Positions 45,960 through 55,523 of a DNA stretch of 64,000 nucleotides are shown here, in pieces. The translations under genes and the position numbers were made by a program. The DNA is taken from the NCBI GenBank assembly GCA_021199495.1, contig JAJQHY010000055.1:62001-126000 (forward strand), read 5' to 3'. Under the pieces are notes generated by a model that did no database searches, had not been told where the DNA came from, and saw nothing but the letters and a program-made list of their open reading frames with translations. Origin of the DNA: Lachnospiraceae bacterium. Lineage in GTDB: Bacteria > Bacillota > Clostridia > Lachnospirales > Lachnospiraceae. The stretch's first letter is position 1. Each line of letters begins with the position of its first letter.

Positions 45960-46826
45960 CCTATGCGTTTTCCTGCAACTTTTCCGCCGTTTCATGCTCC
46001 CTGTAATACCGCTCCAGGAAATCCGTGTACATCTCCTCGGCTCTCTCGCGCGCCTTTACCGCATCCTGCTTTTTTCATAAGCTCCCAGATAATAGGTCCT
46101 GCCTTTAAAGACAATCTGTGAAGCCCAGCGACCGGTCTTTCTCTGCGGATAGACTCCGGTGTGTCCACTCGTGTTTGTGCTGTAGCGGCGTTTACCGTTT
46201 AATTCCAGCTGCCTGACAGAAGTACCTTCCGCCAGCTTTAAATGATTTCGGGCTGTTTCAGACCGCATGCACCCGCAGCTCTTCGTTTTCCCGGACAGCA
46301 ACAATGTCTGTCCGACAATCGTCTCGTTTCCGCAGTCACACAGGCACTTCCAGTGATGCATGCCGTTTTCTTTTCCCGCGTAGTCCGTCACGACAAGCTT
46401 TCCAAAGCGCTGTCCAATCAAATCCTTTAATGCCGGTCGCGTCAGGCAGCCGCAGCTTTTGCGGTATCCCGCCTGCAGCTGATGCAGGGAGGCGTCCACC
46501 TCACCACCGCAGTCACAGACGCAATGTCAGTAATATGAACCGCTTTTGTCCTTTTTGCCTGTACAGTATTGAGCCGTCAGCATCCCGAACCTTTGTCCGG
46601 TCACGTCGCGCTGACGTGTGGAAAAACGCTTCGTCAGACAGCCGCAGTCCGTCATCGTTCCGCGCTCGAGCGTCCTCTTATCAACCCTGACCATGCTTCC
46701 GCAGTCGCAACGGCAGTTCCAGACAATATATCCGTTTTTGCGCTCTCCCGAATCGTTCATCACCGTCAGGTTCCCAATCCGGCAGCCGGGTTTGATCTTT
46801 TTGTTGGCTGTCATTTTGTCTGACAT
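45960..46826 (-). pseudogene. Decayed phage-type protein: zinc-knuckle repeats plus AP2 DNA-binding domain
   Basis: One reading frame from ATG 46826 (GGCGG site) would give about 288 aa but is broken twice. At 46527-46529 a TGA stands where a Trp codon is expected (SYY-stop-HCVCDCGG). At 46070-46075 a run of six A (minus strand) is one short; restoring one gives EKKQDAVKARERAEEM and a stop at 45960-45962. Three repeats carry CxCDCG...C(G)CL/M cysteines, followed by an AP2-like domain (TSGHTGVYPQRKTGRWASQI). Such proteins occur in phages and integrative elements. The adjacent integrase supports a mobile origin. Confidence 0.8.
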
Positions 46827-46878
46827 TTATTTACCGCCTTTGTGATTTTCACGACATTTGGCCACTTGAAATATTCTG

Positions 46879-46903
46879 TAAGTAAGTCACTTAAAGAAAA
46901 ACC
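46879..46903. repeat. Left arm of a 24-bp distant inverted repeat
   Basis: TAAGTAAGTCACTTAAAG plus AAAAACC is inverted at 47295-47318 with one base fewer in the A/T run. A partial third copy (ATAAGTCACTTGA) lies near 47010. The arms are about 390 bp apart. Confidence 0.7.
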
Positions 46904-47294
46904 GGCTTCTTTTGCCTAAAAATAAGGCATTTGAATTGCTCTGCGCAGCTTTTCGACCACTTTTCTGACCACTTTTTCCGACTACTGCCTCCCGTCTGAC
47001 CACTACTCTATAAGTCACTTGATCACAGTTGAATTATGGTTTGTCACTTTTCTCTGAAATACATGAATGGTTATGCATCGCACATCATAATCGTTTTTAA
47101 CTTAGAACAGAGTCATAATCTACGTTGGTAAAAGCTTTATTTATCGAATTTTCCCTGATTACAGCCCCAACACACATAAAAGGTCGAAAAAAAAACGAAA
47201 TTATTTGCAAAATCTGTATTGACGCATACCAAAAAAAGTTATAAACTCACTGTTAAGCATACCGCACTCTGCTAAAAGTGTGTGTTGACCACTG

Positions 47295-47318
47295 GGTTTT
47301 CTTTAAGTGACTTACTTA
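47295..47318. repeat. Right arm of the distant inverted repeat
   Basis: GGTTTTCTTTAAGTGACTTACTTA is the inverse of 46879-46903. It follows TGTTGACCACT, the same GACCACT unit repeated inside the left part of the region. Confidence 0.7.
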
Positions 47319-47359
47319 GAGTACATTTTCCTTAAGTCTCCTCTTAAGGTTTATTTTGT

Positions 47360-47416
47360 TAAAAGAAAAGCGCCAGGGAAAGCAATGTCATCCATTGCCG
47401 CCCCGGCGCCATTTTT
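47360..47416 (-). terminator. Terminator after the integrase gene
   Basis: GCGCC and GGCGC close a long stem with inner GCAATG/CATTGC and GGGG/CCC pairings; TTTTCTTTT follows on the minus strand and TTTTTATTTT on the plus strand. Confidence 0.7.
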
Positions 47417-47441
47417 ATTTTCTATGATTCAGTTCTGCCCT

Positions 47442-48731
47442 TCACCGCTCCTGTCCAAAGCACGTCAGCTTATTCACCTGCTCCTTCTTCGTATCCAGGG
47501 ACGGATGCACGTAGCGCTGCATCGTGATTTCCACATCAGAATGCCCCATGATTTCGCTTAAGGACTTGATGTCCACGCCGCTCTCCACGCACCGCGTCGC
47601 AAAGGTGTGCCGCAGACTGTGCCAGGTGTGATCCTCCAGGCCGCACTTTTTTAAAAGCCGCTTGAACCGCGCCAGACAGGCTCTGGGTTCCATGAGCTTT
47701 TCCGTGCCAGTCAGCAGATATGTCTCGTCCGCCCCGCGTCGCTCTTTGAAATACTGTAAAACCGTCTCCGGCAAGGGAACGACGCGGAGAGAGCAGTCCG
47801 TCTTAGGTCTGCCGATGATAATCTTAGTACCCGCCTTTTTTCCATCTTCCAGATTCTGAAGACGCGTCACCGTCTTCGTGATCCGGACAGTTCCGTTGCG
47901 AAAATCAAAGTCACCCCATTTCAGCGCACAGACCTCACCGATTCTGAGTCCTCCGTAGAGGGAAAGCAAAATACCCAGGGTAAAAGGATTGTCCCTCGCA
48001 AGCGCCTCCTCTTCAATCCGCCGCTGCTCCTGTCTGGTCAGTACATGAATTTTCTTCTGCCTGACCGTAACAGCGGGACAGGAGGGAATTGCTTCAATCA
48101 GGTTCTTCTCATTGGCATACTTGAGAACCTGTTTTAAAATCACCTTTATATCTGCCACGGTTTTGATTGCCAGCGGGCCGTTATCTTCCCTGCGTCCATG
48201 TTCCTTTTTTGCATTCAGGAAATCTGAAATGAAGTCCGATGTAATTTCTGTCAGAGGAATGTCAGCGAGCTGAGGCAGCAGCTGATTTCTGATCATTGCG
48301 GAATAATATACATAAGTAGATTCTCTGACAACTGGCTCTTTGTAATGAAGCCATTCTGCAGCCGCATACCGGAATAAGGTCGTATCATCAGCACATTTGT
48401 CATTCTGACTGGCCGCAGCAGCTTTCGGACTTTCCTGATATACGCCACCCGCATTCTGCGAAAGCTTTTCTTTCCCGGAATCCGCTGCTGATTTTTCCTC
48501 CATCGGCGCCGGTACGCGGACGGATTTGCGCGGCAGCATGGTCTGTCTGTAAATCGCTCCCTTCTGCCGTTCCTCCAGCAGAAATTCCTGCTTCTTGTCC
48601 AGAACCTCATCGTACGTTTTCCCGTACAGATACTTGTAGCTGGTCTTTCCGTTCTTCGGAGTGTCAATTACAATTCTGGCCTCCCATCTTCCATCCGTTC
48701 TTCTGCGAATGTTTTCACTTCCTGTTTTCAT
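47442..48731 (-). CDS. Tyrosine recombinase / integrase
   Basis: Site-specific recombinase of 429 aa. The N-terminal arm-binding AP2-like domain (about 6-60) has RRRTDGRWEARI; a Lys/Ser-rich insertion (about 68-115) separates it from the core-binding domain (about 118-215). The catalytic domain carries Arg263 (GLRIGE), His371 and Arg374 (HSLRHTF), His397 (MGHSD) and Tyr407 (MQRYVHP). All catalytic residues are present, so it may be active. No excisionase gene is seen; the decayed AP2 gene lies next to it. It may belong to an element containing the pilus locus, or be a remnant. Confidence 0.93.
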   Translation of the reverse strand: MKTGSENIRRRTDGRWEARIVIDTPKNGKTSYKYLYGKTYDEVLDKKQEFLLEERQKGAIYRQTMLPRKSVRVPAPMEEKSAADSGKEKLSQNAGGVYQESPKAAAASQNDKCADDTTLFRYAAAEWLHYKEPVVRESTYVYYSAMIRNQLLPQLADIPLTEITSDFISDFLNAKKEHGRREDNGPLAIKTVADIKVILKQVLKYANEKNLIEAIPSCPAVTVRQKKIHVLTRQEQRRIEEEALARDNPFTLGILLSLYGGLRIGEVCALKWGDFDFRNGTVRITKTVTRLQNLEDGKKAGTKIIIGRPKTDCSLRVVPLPETVLQYFKERRGADETYLLTGTEKLMEPRACLARFKRLLKKCGLEDHTWHSLRHTFATRCVESGVDIKSLSEIMGHSDVEITMQRYVHPSLDTKKEQVNKLTCFGQER

Positions 48732-48763
48732 CTTTCGTACCTCTCTTTCTTCTTTCGTAAGCA

Positions 48764-48830
48764 GTCAGGAAATATTCCTGACCCCGCCTTAGCGGGTGCC
48801 TACCGACGGCCTTTTGCCGTCATAACAGGT
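48764..48830. repeat. Cluster of three hairpins between integrase and kinase genes
   Basis: GTCAGGAA-ATA-TTCCTGAC (48764-48782) is followed by CCCGC/GCGGG and GACGGC/GCCGTC hairpins. They lie in the 206-bp divergent region upstream of both the integrase and the two-component genes and could be regulator sites. Confidence 0.5.
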
Positions 48831-48937
48831 ACAATTCATTCTATACTGCGACCATTTCAAAAAGATACAGAGCAGTGAAATTTCACTTGCATGAAGTTTC
48901 AGGTCTGCCTATAATGAAAAAAATGGGAGGCGCAGAC

Positions 48938-49600
48938 ATGTCATTCTGGGAGAAAAAGATTGATCAGCAGCTCGATCGCTACCAGCGGGAGCTGATCGAG
49001 ACCCACTATCAGGAAGTGGAAAATATGTACCGGCAGATGCGGGGCTGGCGGCATGACTACCGCAATCACATCCAGGCCATGAAGGCGTACGCCGCGAACG
49101 GCGACCTGGAGGCAATCCGCGCTTATCTGGACATGCTGGATACGGATTTAAATACGGTGGATACGGTGGTGAAGACCGGCAACTCCATGGCGGACGCGAT
49201 TTTAAACAGCAAGATTTCGCTGGCGCAGTCGAAGGACATCCCGGTGTCAGTGGACGCCCACATCCCCGTAAAGCTTAAAATGTCCGAGCTCGACCTGTGC
49301 TGCATCATCGGCAATCTGTTCGACAACGCCATTGAGGCCAGCATGGCTCTGCCGCCGGACAAGCGGCTGATCCGCGTCTACATGGAAATGAAAAATACGC
49401 AGCTTTATATTTCCTTTACGAATTTTACAGCTGTAAAAAAACAGAAGAAACAGGGAGGCCTGTTCAAAACCTCCAAGGGCGAGGGCCACGGCTTCGGGCT
49501 GGTGCGCATTGACACGATCATCGAGCGGCTGGACGGGTACTTAAGCCGCAACAGCGAGGACGGGGCATTTACGACGGAGATTTTGATACCGCAGGTGTAA
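48938..49600 (+). CDS. Cytoplasmic GHKL sensor histidine kinase (AgrC-like core)
   Basis: Kinase of 220 aa with no membrane segment: ATG 48938 follows GGGAGG. A short coiled start (WEKKIDQQLDRYQRELIETH) leads to the phospho-acceptor helix MYRQMRGWRHDYRNHI with His39, then the GHKL ATPase with N box NLFDNAIEAS and G box GEGHGFGLVRID. AgrC-type kinases normally have six N-terminal helices; this one lacks any sensor domain, so it must take its signal from the cytoplasm or a partner. It is paired with a LytTR regulator 117 bp downstream. Confidence 0.88.
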   Translation: MSFWEKKIDQQLDRYQRELIETHYQEVENMYRQMRGWRHDYRNHIQAMKAYAANGDLEAIRAYLDMLDTDLNTVDTVVKTGNSMADAILNSKISLAQSKDIPVSVDAHIPVKLKMSELDLCCIIGNLFDNAIEASMALPPDKRLIRVYMEMKNTQLYISFTNFTAVKKQKKQGGLFKTSKGEGHGFGLVRIDTIIERLDGYLSRNSEDGAFTTEILIPQV

Positions 49601-49611
49601 TAAAAAACCGG

Positions 49612-49680
49612 CGCTGCCAGGTGCAATCCGGTACCCGGTTCATCGCATGAGCGATGCGTCCGGCAGGATCATGCAGTTTT
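49612..49680 (+). promoter_or_regulatory. Hairpin cluster between kinase and response regulator genes
   Basis: An outer CTGCC/GGCAG pairing encloses AATCCGGTACCCGGTT and CATCGC-ATGA-GCGATG hairpins. It lies in the 117-bp gap and could be an RNA control element or a LytTR site. No T run follows. Confidence 0.4.
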
Positions 49681-49717
49681 GAAATAACGAATGTAATCGG
49701 AAGGAGAAAGAACAGCT

Positions 49718-50416
49718 ATGGCATTCCACATCGCGGTCTGTGACGACAGCCCGATCGATTTACAATATGATATCCGGCTGATTGAGCAGTGGGCTGATGA
49801 ACGGCAGACAACCGTCCGCATCGAATCCTTCCCTTCCGCGGAGAGCTTTTTATTCCGCTACGCGGAGGAAAAGGACTTCGATATTCTTTTACTGGACATC
49901 GAGATGGGCGCCATGGACGGCGTCACGCTGGCGAGGCAGATTCGCCGGGAGAATCAGGCGGTGCAGATTATTTTTGTCACGGGATACTCCGACTATATCG
50001 CGGAGGGATACGAGGTGGAGGCGCTGCATTATCTGATGAAGTCTTTAAATCAGGAGAAGCTTTTTCAGGTCTTAGACCGCGCCGTTGAGAAGTGCAGGCA
50101 GACCGAGCGCAGCCTCATTCTGGATATCTCCGGCGAGATGGTGCGGATTCCCTTTTATGAAATCCGCTATCTGGAGGTGCACCAGAATTATGTGACGGTC
50201 TGCGCCAGGGAGGAATACATCGTCAGGCGCACCCTGAGTGACTTTGAAAAAGAGCTCGACGAGAGCTTTCTGCGCGTGGGCCGCGCCTATATTATCAATC
50301 TGAATCAGGTGCGCCGCGTCACCAAAAAGGAGGTCATCCTTGCTGATGGCACGGCGCTGCCGCTGCCGCGGGGCGCGTATGAGGGCTTAAACCGGGCGAT
50401 TATTAACTTATCCTAG
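49718..50416 (+). CDS. LytTR family response regulator (AgrA-like)
   Basis: Response regulator of 232 aa. The receiver domain (1-120) has acidic Asp9/Asp10, the phospho-acceptor Asp60 (ILLLDIEMG) and Lys of the MKS loop. The LytTR DNA-binding domain (about 135-232) has IRYLEVHQNYVTVCAREEYI and FLRVGRAYIINLNQVRRV. The ribosome-binding site is GGAAGGAG. It is cotranscribed with the soluble kinase. LytTR regulators often control surface proteins and bacteriocins; the pilus operon or the ABC exporter nearby are possible targets. Confidence 0.93.
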   Translation: MAFHIAVCDDSPIDLQYDIRLIEQWADERQTTVRIESFPSAESFLFRYAEEKDFDILLLDIEMGAMDGVTLARQIRRENQAVQIIFVTGYSDYIAEGYEVEALHYLMKSLNQEKLFQVLDRAVEKCRQTERSLILDISGEMVRIPFYEIRYLEVHQNYVTVCAREEYIVRRTLSDFEKELDESFLRVGRAYIINLNQVRRVTKKEVILADGTALPLPRGAYEGLNRAIINLS

Positions 50417-50470
50417 CAGCACCCGGGCACACGGCCCGGATGCTTTCCTGTTTCATTTTTTTAATTGAAA

Positions 50471-51579
50471 TCAATCGTTTACCTTCCAGTAACCTGTTTT
50501 TTTTGAACCGATTCTTTCTACATATCCATTTTCTTTAAGGAATGAAAGATTCCTGTTCACAGAAGTTTCACTCACCCCTAATATTCGATGCAGTTCTTCG
50601 GTTGTTATGTTGGGATTATCCCTCATTTCCGCTAAAATAATTTGTCTTCTGGCATTTAACAAGGTTTTATTTTCACCTTTATTCTTACTTTTATTCTCAC
50701 CTTTATTCTTACCTTTTTTCTCACCCTCATCCACTCGGTCAAAAGGAATGGTTACAACAATCGAGTGCTCCCGGAATGTAAACGCATCCCTCCCATAGGT
50801 CTCTGTGATCTTCGGGACGCCTCTCCCGGATTTCTCACTGATATGAAGCTGGAGAAAAATTTCCGACAGTTTCTCATTAACAGGAATCGATTCTCCTAAG
50901 AAGAACCCTTCCATTGTCTGTGCCGCCGGAATGGTTCCGCGTGAAAGTATCTCTATCCTGTCCGAAAACACGGAAATCATCGGCTCATTCCACGATGTCC
51001 ATTTATTATGCAGAACAGCGTTAATGACAGCCTCCCGAAATGCCTTATTATCAAAAAGCGGAACTTCTTTCCGCTCCACGACACGGTCTTCCTCATCCGC
51101 CTGCAGCACGTTAATCACATCCCCATAACGAAGCAGTTCATCAAGCGTATACAACAGGCAGTTGTTCCCGAATTCACGGACAGAAAATAATTTTGAGCCC
51201 TTCGTTTTCCCACTGAAAATAGAGACCCGCAGGGGAATATGTGAATCATCAGACAGAAGCTGCGCCAGAAGGTTATATTCTCCCTCTGCATTCCGCAGGC
51301 CAAGATTTTTGACGAAAGTTTCCTCTTTTAATACAATGCCTTTTGATCCGTAATAACCGAACAGTTTACTGAAAGTAAGATCCTGATATATCTCTTTTCC
51401 TTAAAGGCTGTAGGTATCTCCGTCGCCGCGGGAATCATCAGAACAACCACCCTCTTCCCATCAATTTCACCCTCTTGGAAACTGAAATTGATACTCGGCG
51501 ACAGGTTCCTGGCAAGATAATTCTGGTAAGGCTCATCGTGAAAGGCACATAATTCCTGTACAATCTGCCTGATATCCAT
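50471..51579 (-). pseudogene. Decayed AlbA_2 / winged-helix ATP-binding regulator (COG2865 type)
   Basis: Two reading frames together resemble one long regulator. The first (51579 to about 51397) has SINFSFQEGEIDGKRVVVLM, IPAATEIPTAFKEKRYIRI, the end of an AlbA_2 domain; its N-terminal half is missing. The frame then shifts, and DLTFSKLFGYYGSKGIVLKE continues without a stop to 50471 through NAVLHNKWTSWNEPMISVFS, SEKSGRGVPKITETYG and a C-terminal winged helix after a (K/E)NKG repeat linker. The usual stretch after YIR(I/V)GSS is absent, pointing to an internal deletion at about 51397. An ATG at 51154 could still make the C-terminal part. Confidence 0.75.
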
Positions 51580-51678
51580 AGATTGTGCTCCTTATTCCCA
51601 ATTTTAATCTCAACTAAAAATGATTTTAACACATAGAAATAAAGTTGGAAACAAATTTTTAAAGCAGGTTCCCGTCTC

Positions 51679-53574
51679 TCACCCCAGCAGCACCCGCACT
51701 GCCTCCTCCGTATAATACTGCGCCTGCGCGTGCCACAATTCATAATACTTCCCATCCGCGTCCTGAAGCAGCTCCTCGTGGCTGCCCTCCTGCACCACCG
51801 CGCCCTGATCGAAGACCGCGATCTCATCGCAGAAGCGGCAGGAGGATAAGCGGTGGCTGATGTAGACCGTCGTCCTGTCTGAGGCGATTTCGTTGAATTT
51901 CCCGTAGATTTCGGCTTCCGCGATGGGGTCGAGGGCCGCGGTCGGCTCATCCAGAATTAAGAACGGCGCGTTTTTATAAAGCGCTCTTGCGATAGCGACC
52001 TTCTGTGCCTCGCCGCCGGAAATCTCCACGCCCTCCTTGTCCAGATCCTTATACAGGTAAGTGTCCAGCCCCTTCTCCATGTGGGTCAGCCGCTCCCCGA
52101 AGCCCGCTTTTTGCAGGCAGTCGGAAACTGCATCCCTGTCATAGTGCCTGCTGCCCGCCACATTCTCTCCAAGCGGCAGAGCGAAAAGCTGGAAATCCTG
52201 AAATACCACGGAAAAAATCTGAATGTAATCCTCGTAGCGGTATTTGCGGATATCGATTCCATTCAACAAAATCTCGCCCTCGGTCGGGTCGTAGAGCCGG
52301 CAAAGCAGCTTAATAAAGGTCGTCTTGCCGGAGCCATTCTGCCCAACAACCGCCAGACGGCTGCCCACCTGAAATTTCATATTTACATGGCGCAATGCCC
52401 AGGTTTCGCTGCCCGGATATTTGAAGGATACATCCCGAAATTCCACCTGATAGTTCCGGTCGGAGCGCTTCTCCGTGGTCAGACTGCCCTGGTACATTTC
52501 ATTGGGCAGGTCCAGGTACTCGAATGTCGTATCCAGGAAGGAAGCGTTCGCCCTGAGATTCCCGCATGCCTCCAGAAAGTCCGCGACTCCCGCGAACAAC
52601 CTCGTGATGGCACCCACATACTGCGTCACCATGCCTACACCGAAGGCACCCGCCCAGGCTTTCAGACAGACGAACAGATAAACCACGCCGGTCATGACGG
52701 CGGAGACCGCCTTCGACAGACCCGCGAAAAGGCCCTTCCGGCCCTTGGACCACTTTGCGATGGCGCTGCCCGGCAAAAAGGAATCACAGGAGTCCATCAG
52801 CGGCTCGATCACATTCTGATTCTGTCGATACATGCGCATATCCGCGCACCGCTTTCCTTCCTGTGCCGTGAAGAAGAAAACACTAAACACTCGGTTTCCC
52901 AGCTTCGCCATCGGCGCGTACCGGACCCAGTACCCTTCCGACAGGTTGCTCAGAAACGGTGACAGTACAGCAATCAGAAGCATAAGTCCCAGGCAAACCA
53001 CAGCGGCCAGCGGACTGTTCAAAAAAGAAAGCATATGATCCGTTGGAACCTTTTTTAAAAATAACGTCACCGACAGGCCAATACCTCCCATAATCTGCAG
53101 CAGAGACTTAAGCAACTGCGGCAGATGCCACACATCCCGATAAAGCCCATAGAGCATCCACTGCCTGTTCTGTTTCATCTGCGAATACACATCATAGGTC
53201 TTCTGGCTGTCGATCCGGGCAAACTCCATGGAGGTGGCCTTGTCCATGTAGATTTTTTCCTCCAGATGATAAAAGCAGTCGGATTCCGCCTGCGCCCACC
53301 GGCCCAGGGCACCTCTGCCGATCAACACCGCTGCGGAGGCAAGCAGACAGACAATCACGAGAAAGGTAAGCCTCTCCGGGGAGCGCTCCCCTGCCAGCTC
53401 GTCGACAATCAACGCCGATAAATAAATTGTCACATAAGGGCCCAGGCCGTCAAAAACAGCCTGCAGTAAAAAAGCGATCATCAGCTTCGGCTGATAGTTC
53501 CATATAATTTTCCAGCCCCTCAGATTTCGGTCCAGAGCGTCTTTGAAGGACAATTGTTTTTCATTCTGCTCCAT
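51679..53574 (-). CDS. ABC exporter half-transporter (second of pair)
   Basis: Permease-ATPase of 631 aa. The start at 53574 follows AAGGAGGAG and overlaps the upstream partner by 14 bp. Six membrane segments (about 20-330), Walker A VVGQNGSGKTT, signature ISGGEAQK, Walker B FLILDEPTAALDP and H-loop YISHRLSS. Both halves of this pair have intact Glu residues, unlike the pair at 4.4-8.0 kb. The membrane part is of the type found with lantibiotic and peptide exporters; cargo unknown. The neighbouring LytTR system may control it. Confidence 0.92.
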   Translation of the reverse strand: MEQNEKQLSFKDALDRNLRGWKIIWNYQPKLMIAFLLQAVFDGLGPYVTIYLSALIVDELAGERSPERLTFLVIVCLLASAAVLIGRGALGRWAQAESDCFYHLEEKIYMDKATSMEFARIDSQKTYDVYSQMKQNRQWMLYGLYRDVWHLPQLLKSLLQIMGGIGLSVTLFLKKVPTDHMLSFLNSPLAAVVCLGLMLLIAVLSPFLSNLSEGYWVRYAPMAKLGNRVFSVFFFTAQEGKRCADMRMYRQNQNVIEPLMDSCDSFLPGSAIAKWSKGRKGLFAGLSKAVSAVMTGVVYLFVCLKAWAGAFGVGMVTQYVGAITRLFAGVADFLEACGNLRANASFLDTTFEYLDLPNEMYQGSLTTEKRSDRNYQVEFRDVSFKYPGSETWALRHVNMKFQVGSRLAVVGQNGSGKTTFIKLLCRLYDPTEGEILLNGIDIRKYRYEDYIQIFSVVFQDFQLFALPLGENVAGSRHYDRDAVSDCLQKAGFGERLTHMEKGLDTYLYKDLDKEGVEISGGEAQKVAIARALYKNAPFLILDEPTAALDPIAEAEIYGKFNEIASDRTTVYISHRLSSCRFCDEIAVFDQGAVVQEGSHEELLQDADGKYYELWHAQAQYYTEEAVRVLLG

Positions 53575-55399
53575 GCTCTTCTCCTCCTTCCGTGTAGTAC
53601 CTGCTCTGCACTTCAAAAAGATTTGCGTATCCGCCCTGCGCCGCCAGCAGACCCTCGTGGGTTCCCTCCTCCAGAATCTGCCCGTGATCCATGTAAATGA
53701 TTCGGTCACAGAAGCGGGTGGAGGCCAGACGGTGAGAAATGAACAGGGAAGTGCAGCCCGAAGTCATTTCATTGTATTTTAAGTAAATATCGTTCTCCGC
53801 GATGGGATCCAGGGCCGCGGTCGGCTCATCCAGCACCAGAATAGGGCCGTCTTTATATAAGGCTCTGGCCAGCATCAGACGTTGCGTCTCGCCGCCGGAA
53901 AGCTCCACCCCGTCCTCATAGATATTTCGTCCGATCTGGGTGTCGACGCCCTTCGGCAGGGAGGCGATTTTATCCGTCAGGCCCGCCATTTCCAGGCAGG
54001 TCGTCACTTTTTCCTTTTCATAGACATCCACCTGCTGGGCGACATTCTGCGCCACCGTGGCGTCCAGCACGGAGAAATCCTGAAATACCGTCGAGAACAG
54101 CTGATAATAATCCCGCCGGTTATACTGGCGGATGTCCTCGCCGTTTAAAAACACCCGTCCCTGCGTGGGGTCGAGGAACCCGCACAAGAGCCGCACCAGG
54201 GTGGTCTTGCCCGCGCCGTTTAAGCCAACCACCGCCAGCTTTTCCCCGGGTCTGATGGTCAGGTCAATGCCGCGGATGGTATCCTCATTTGCCTCCGGAT
54301 AGCGGTAGGAAACATGCTCCAGTTTCAGCTCATAGCTGCCGTTTTTGTCCCCGCTCAAAGGCTTCCCCTCGTCAAAGAGGAACGGCTCCGGCCATTCCAG
54401 ATATTCCCGCAGCATACTTAAATCCAGGCTCTGCGTATTGAGCGTGCCAAGCTGCTCTAACAGCTGCTTCACCCACTCCGTAAACCCGCTGAGAGCGTTA
54501 AAATACAGCAAAAATTCCGACGCAGTCAATCCCTTTGAAATGGTCAGCCAGATCAGATAAGCGTATGACACGCCGTTTCTTAAAAAGCTTAAGAGCATAT
54601 CCGCAAAATTAATCCACAGGCGGTGCCGCTCCTTTCTGACCTGAAAATCCCGGTACAGGCGGTAGCCGCTCTCCCATACCTCCTCGATCCAGCTTTGCAG
54701 GCCGAAAATCCGGGTATCCTTGGCATATCTGCGCTCCACCGTGGCCTTACCGGTGTAATCCATCCGGCTTAAATATCCGGATTCCTCATCCTTGTGTACA
54801 TAGCTCCAGTTTTCCACCCTTTTATTGACAAAATAGCCTGCCGCCGCGGTGGCTGCCGCCAGGCATAAAAGCCCCGGATGCAGGTCGGAGAGCAGAACCA
54901 GGTATACGATAAAGCCGAGCAGAGCGCCCAGAATATTTTCCCAGGTATCCCAAATGGCCTCGGCAGCCTTGTTGTTTCCCTCGGTCGCCCAGTTCGCCTT
55001 CTTCCTTCTCTGAAGGAAGGTTGTGTCCAGCAGGTTAGGGTAAGAGGTGCCCGCGCTTTTTTGGTTGATCATCTTGATAATATCTTCTCTCACGGCAATT
55101 CTGCCATAGATGGTATTATCTGCGATGTATCCGTTCAGACCGTTCAAAAGAAACAGCAGCGCCGTAAAGCCAAGAATGGTCAGGCACAGCTCCCGAAGCG
55201 GCACCGTCTCCTCCACCTTCTCTAAGATCACCGGCGCAACCAGAGTCTGCGCGGTGGTAATGCCCACCGTCACTAACGCCAGGGCCAGCACCAGAAAGAG
55301 GACGCTTTTATGCACCCGCCAGGCGTTTTTCACCATCCAGGCGCTGTTCTGCCACATGTTATATCGGGGTTTGGATTTTGTGGTATCCGATGTGTTCAT
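53561..55399 (-). CDS. ABC exporter half-transporter (first of pair)
   Basis: Permease-ATPase of 612 aa, likely heterodimer partner of the downstream protein. Start 55399 has AGAGGAA upstream; the in-frame extension to 55438 has no site. Walker A VVGLNGAGKTT, signature LSGGETQRLMLARAL, Walker B ILVLDEPTAALDP, H-loop FISHRLAST. The two proteins share the PTAALDPIAE(N/A) stretch and the long loop before it, indicating an old duplication. Upstream lie structured elements B and C rather than a regulator gene. Confidence 0.92.
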   Translation of the reverse strand: MNTSDTTKSKPRYNMWQNSAWMVKNAWRVHKSVLFLVLALALVTVGITTAQTLVAPVILEKVEETVPLRELCLTILGFTALLFLLNGLNGYIADNTIYGRIAVREDIIKMINQKSAGTSYPNLLDTTFLQRRKKANWATEGNNKAAEAIWDTWENILGALLGFIVYLVLLSDLHPGLLCLAAATAAAGYFVNKRVENWSYVHKDEESGYLSRMDYTGKATVERRYAKDTRIFGLQSWIEEVWESGYRLYRDFQVRKERHRLWINFADMLLSFLRNGVSYAYLIWLTISKGLTASEFLLYFNALSGFTEWVKQLLEQLGTLNTQSLDLSMLREYLEWPEPFLFDEGKPLSGDKNGSYELKLEHVSYRYPEANEDTIRGIDLTIRPGEKLAVVGLNGAGKTTLVRLLCGFLDPTQGRVFLNGEDIRQYNRRDYYQLFSTVFQDFSVLDATVAQNVAQQVDVYEKEKVTTCLEMAGLTDKIASLPKGVDTQIGRNIYEDGVELSGGETQRLMLARALYKDGPILVLDEPTAALDPIAENDIYLKYNEMTSGCTSLFISHRLASTRFCDRIIYMDHGQILEEGTHEGLLAAQGGYANLFEVQSRYYTEGGEEHGAE

Positions 55400-55523
55400 A
55401 ATGTTCCTCTCATTTCCTTTCTGAGGATATGGTAACACAGGAAATGAATTTTAAGGGGATTTGGGGACGAATTGTTGGATTTGAGGGACGAATTGCAGAT
55501 TTTGAATATGTAGCTAATGGCAC

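Larger units (their letters stand above)
46830..47441. other. 612-bp non-coding stretch between AP2 pseudogene and integrase
   Basis: AT-rich region without a credible gene. It holds distant inverted repeats (46879-46903 and 47295-47318), several GACCACT/GACTACT units in 46950-47010 and one at 47287, and the integrase terminator at its right end. The layout resembles the regulatory or end region of an integrative element. Confidence 0.6.

Noticed and set aside
51115..51303. 62-codon frame between the two parts of the AlbA_2 pseudogene
   Set aside because: It is a shifted frame; the true frame continues through this stretch from about 51397 to 50471.
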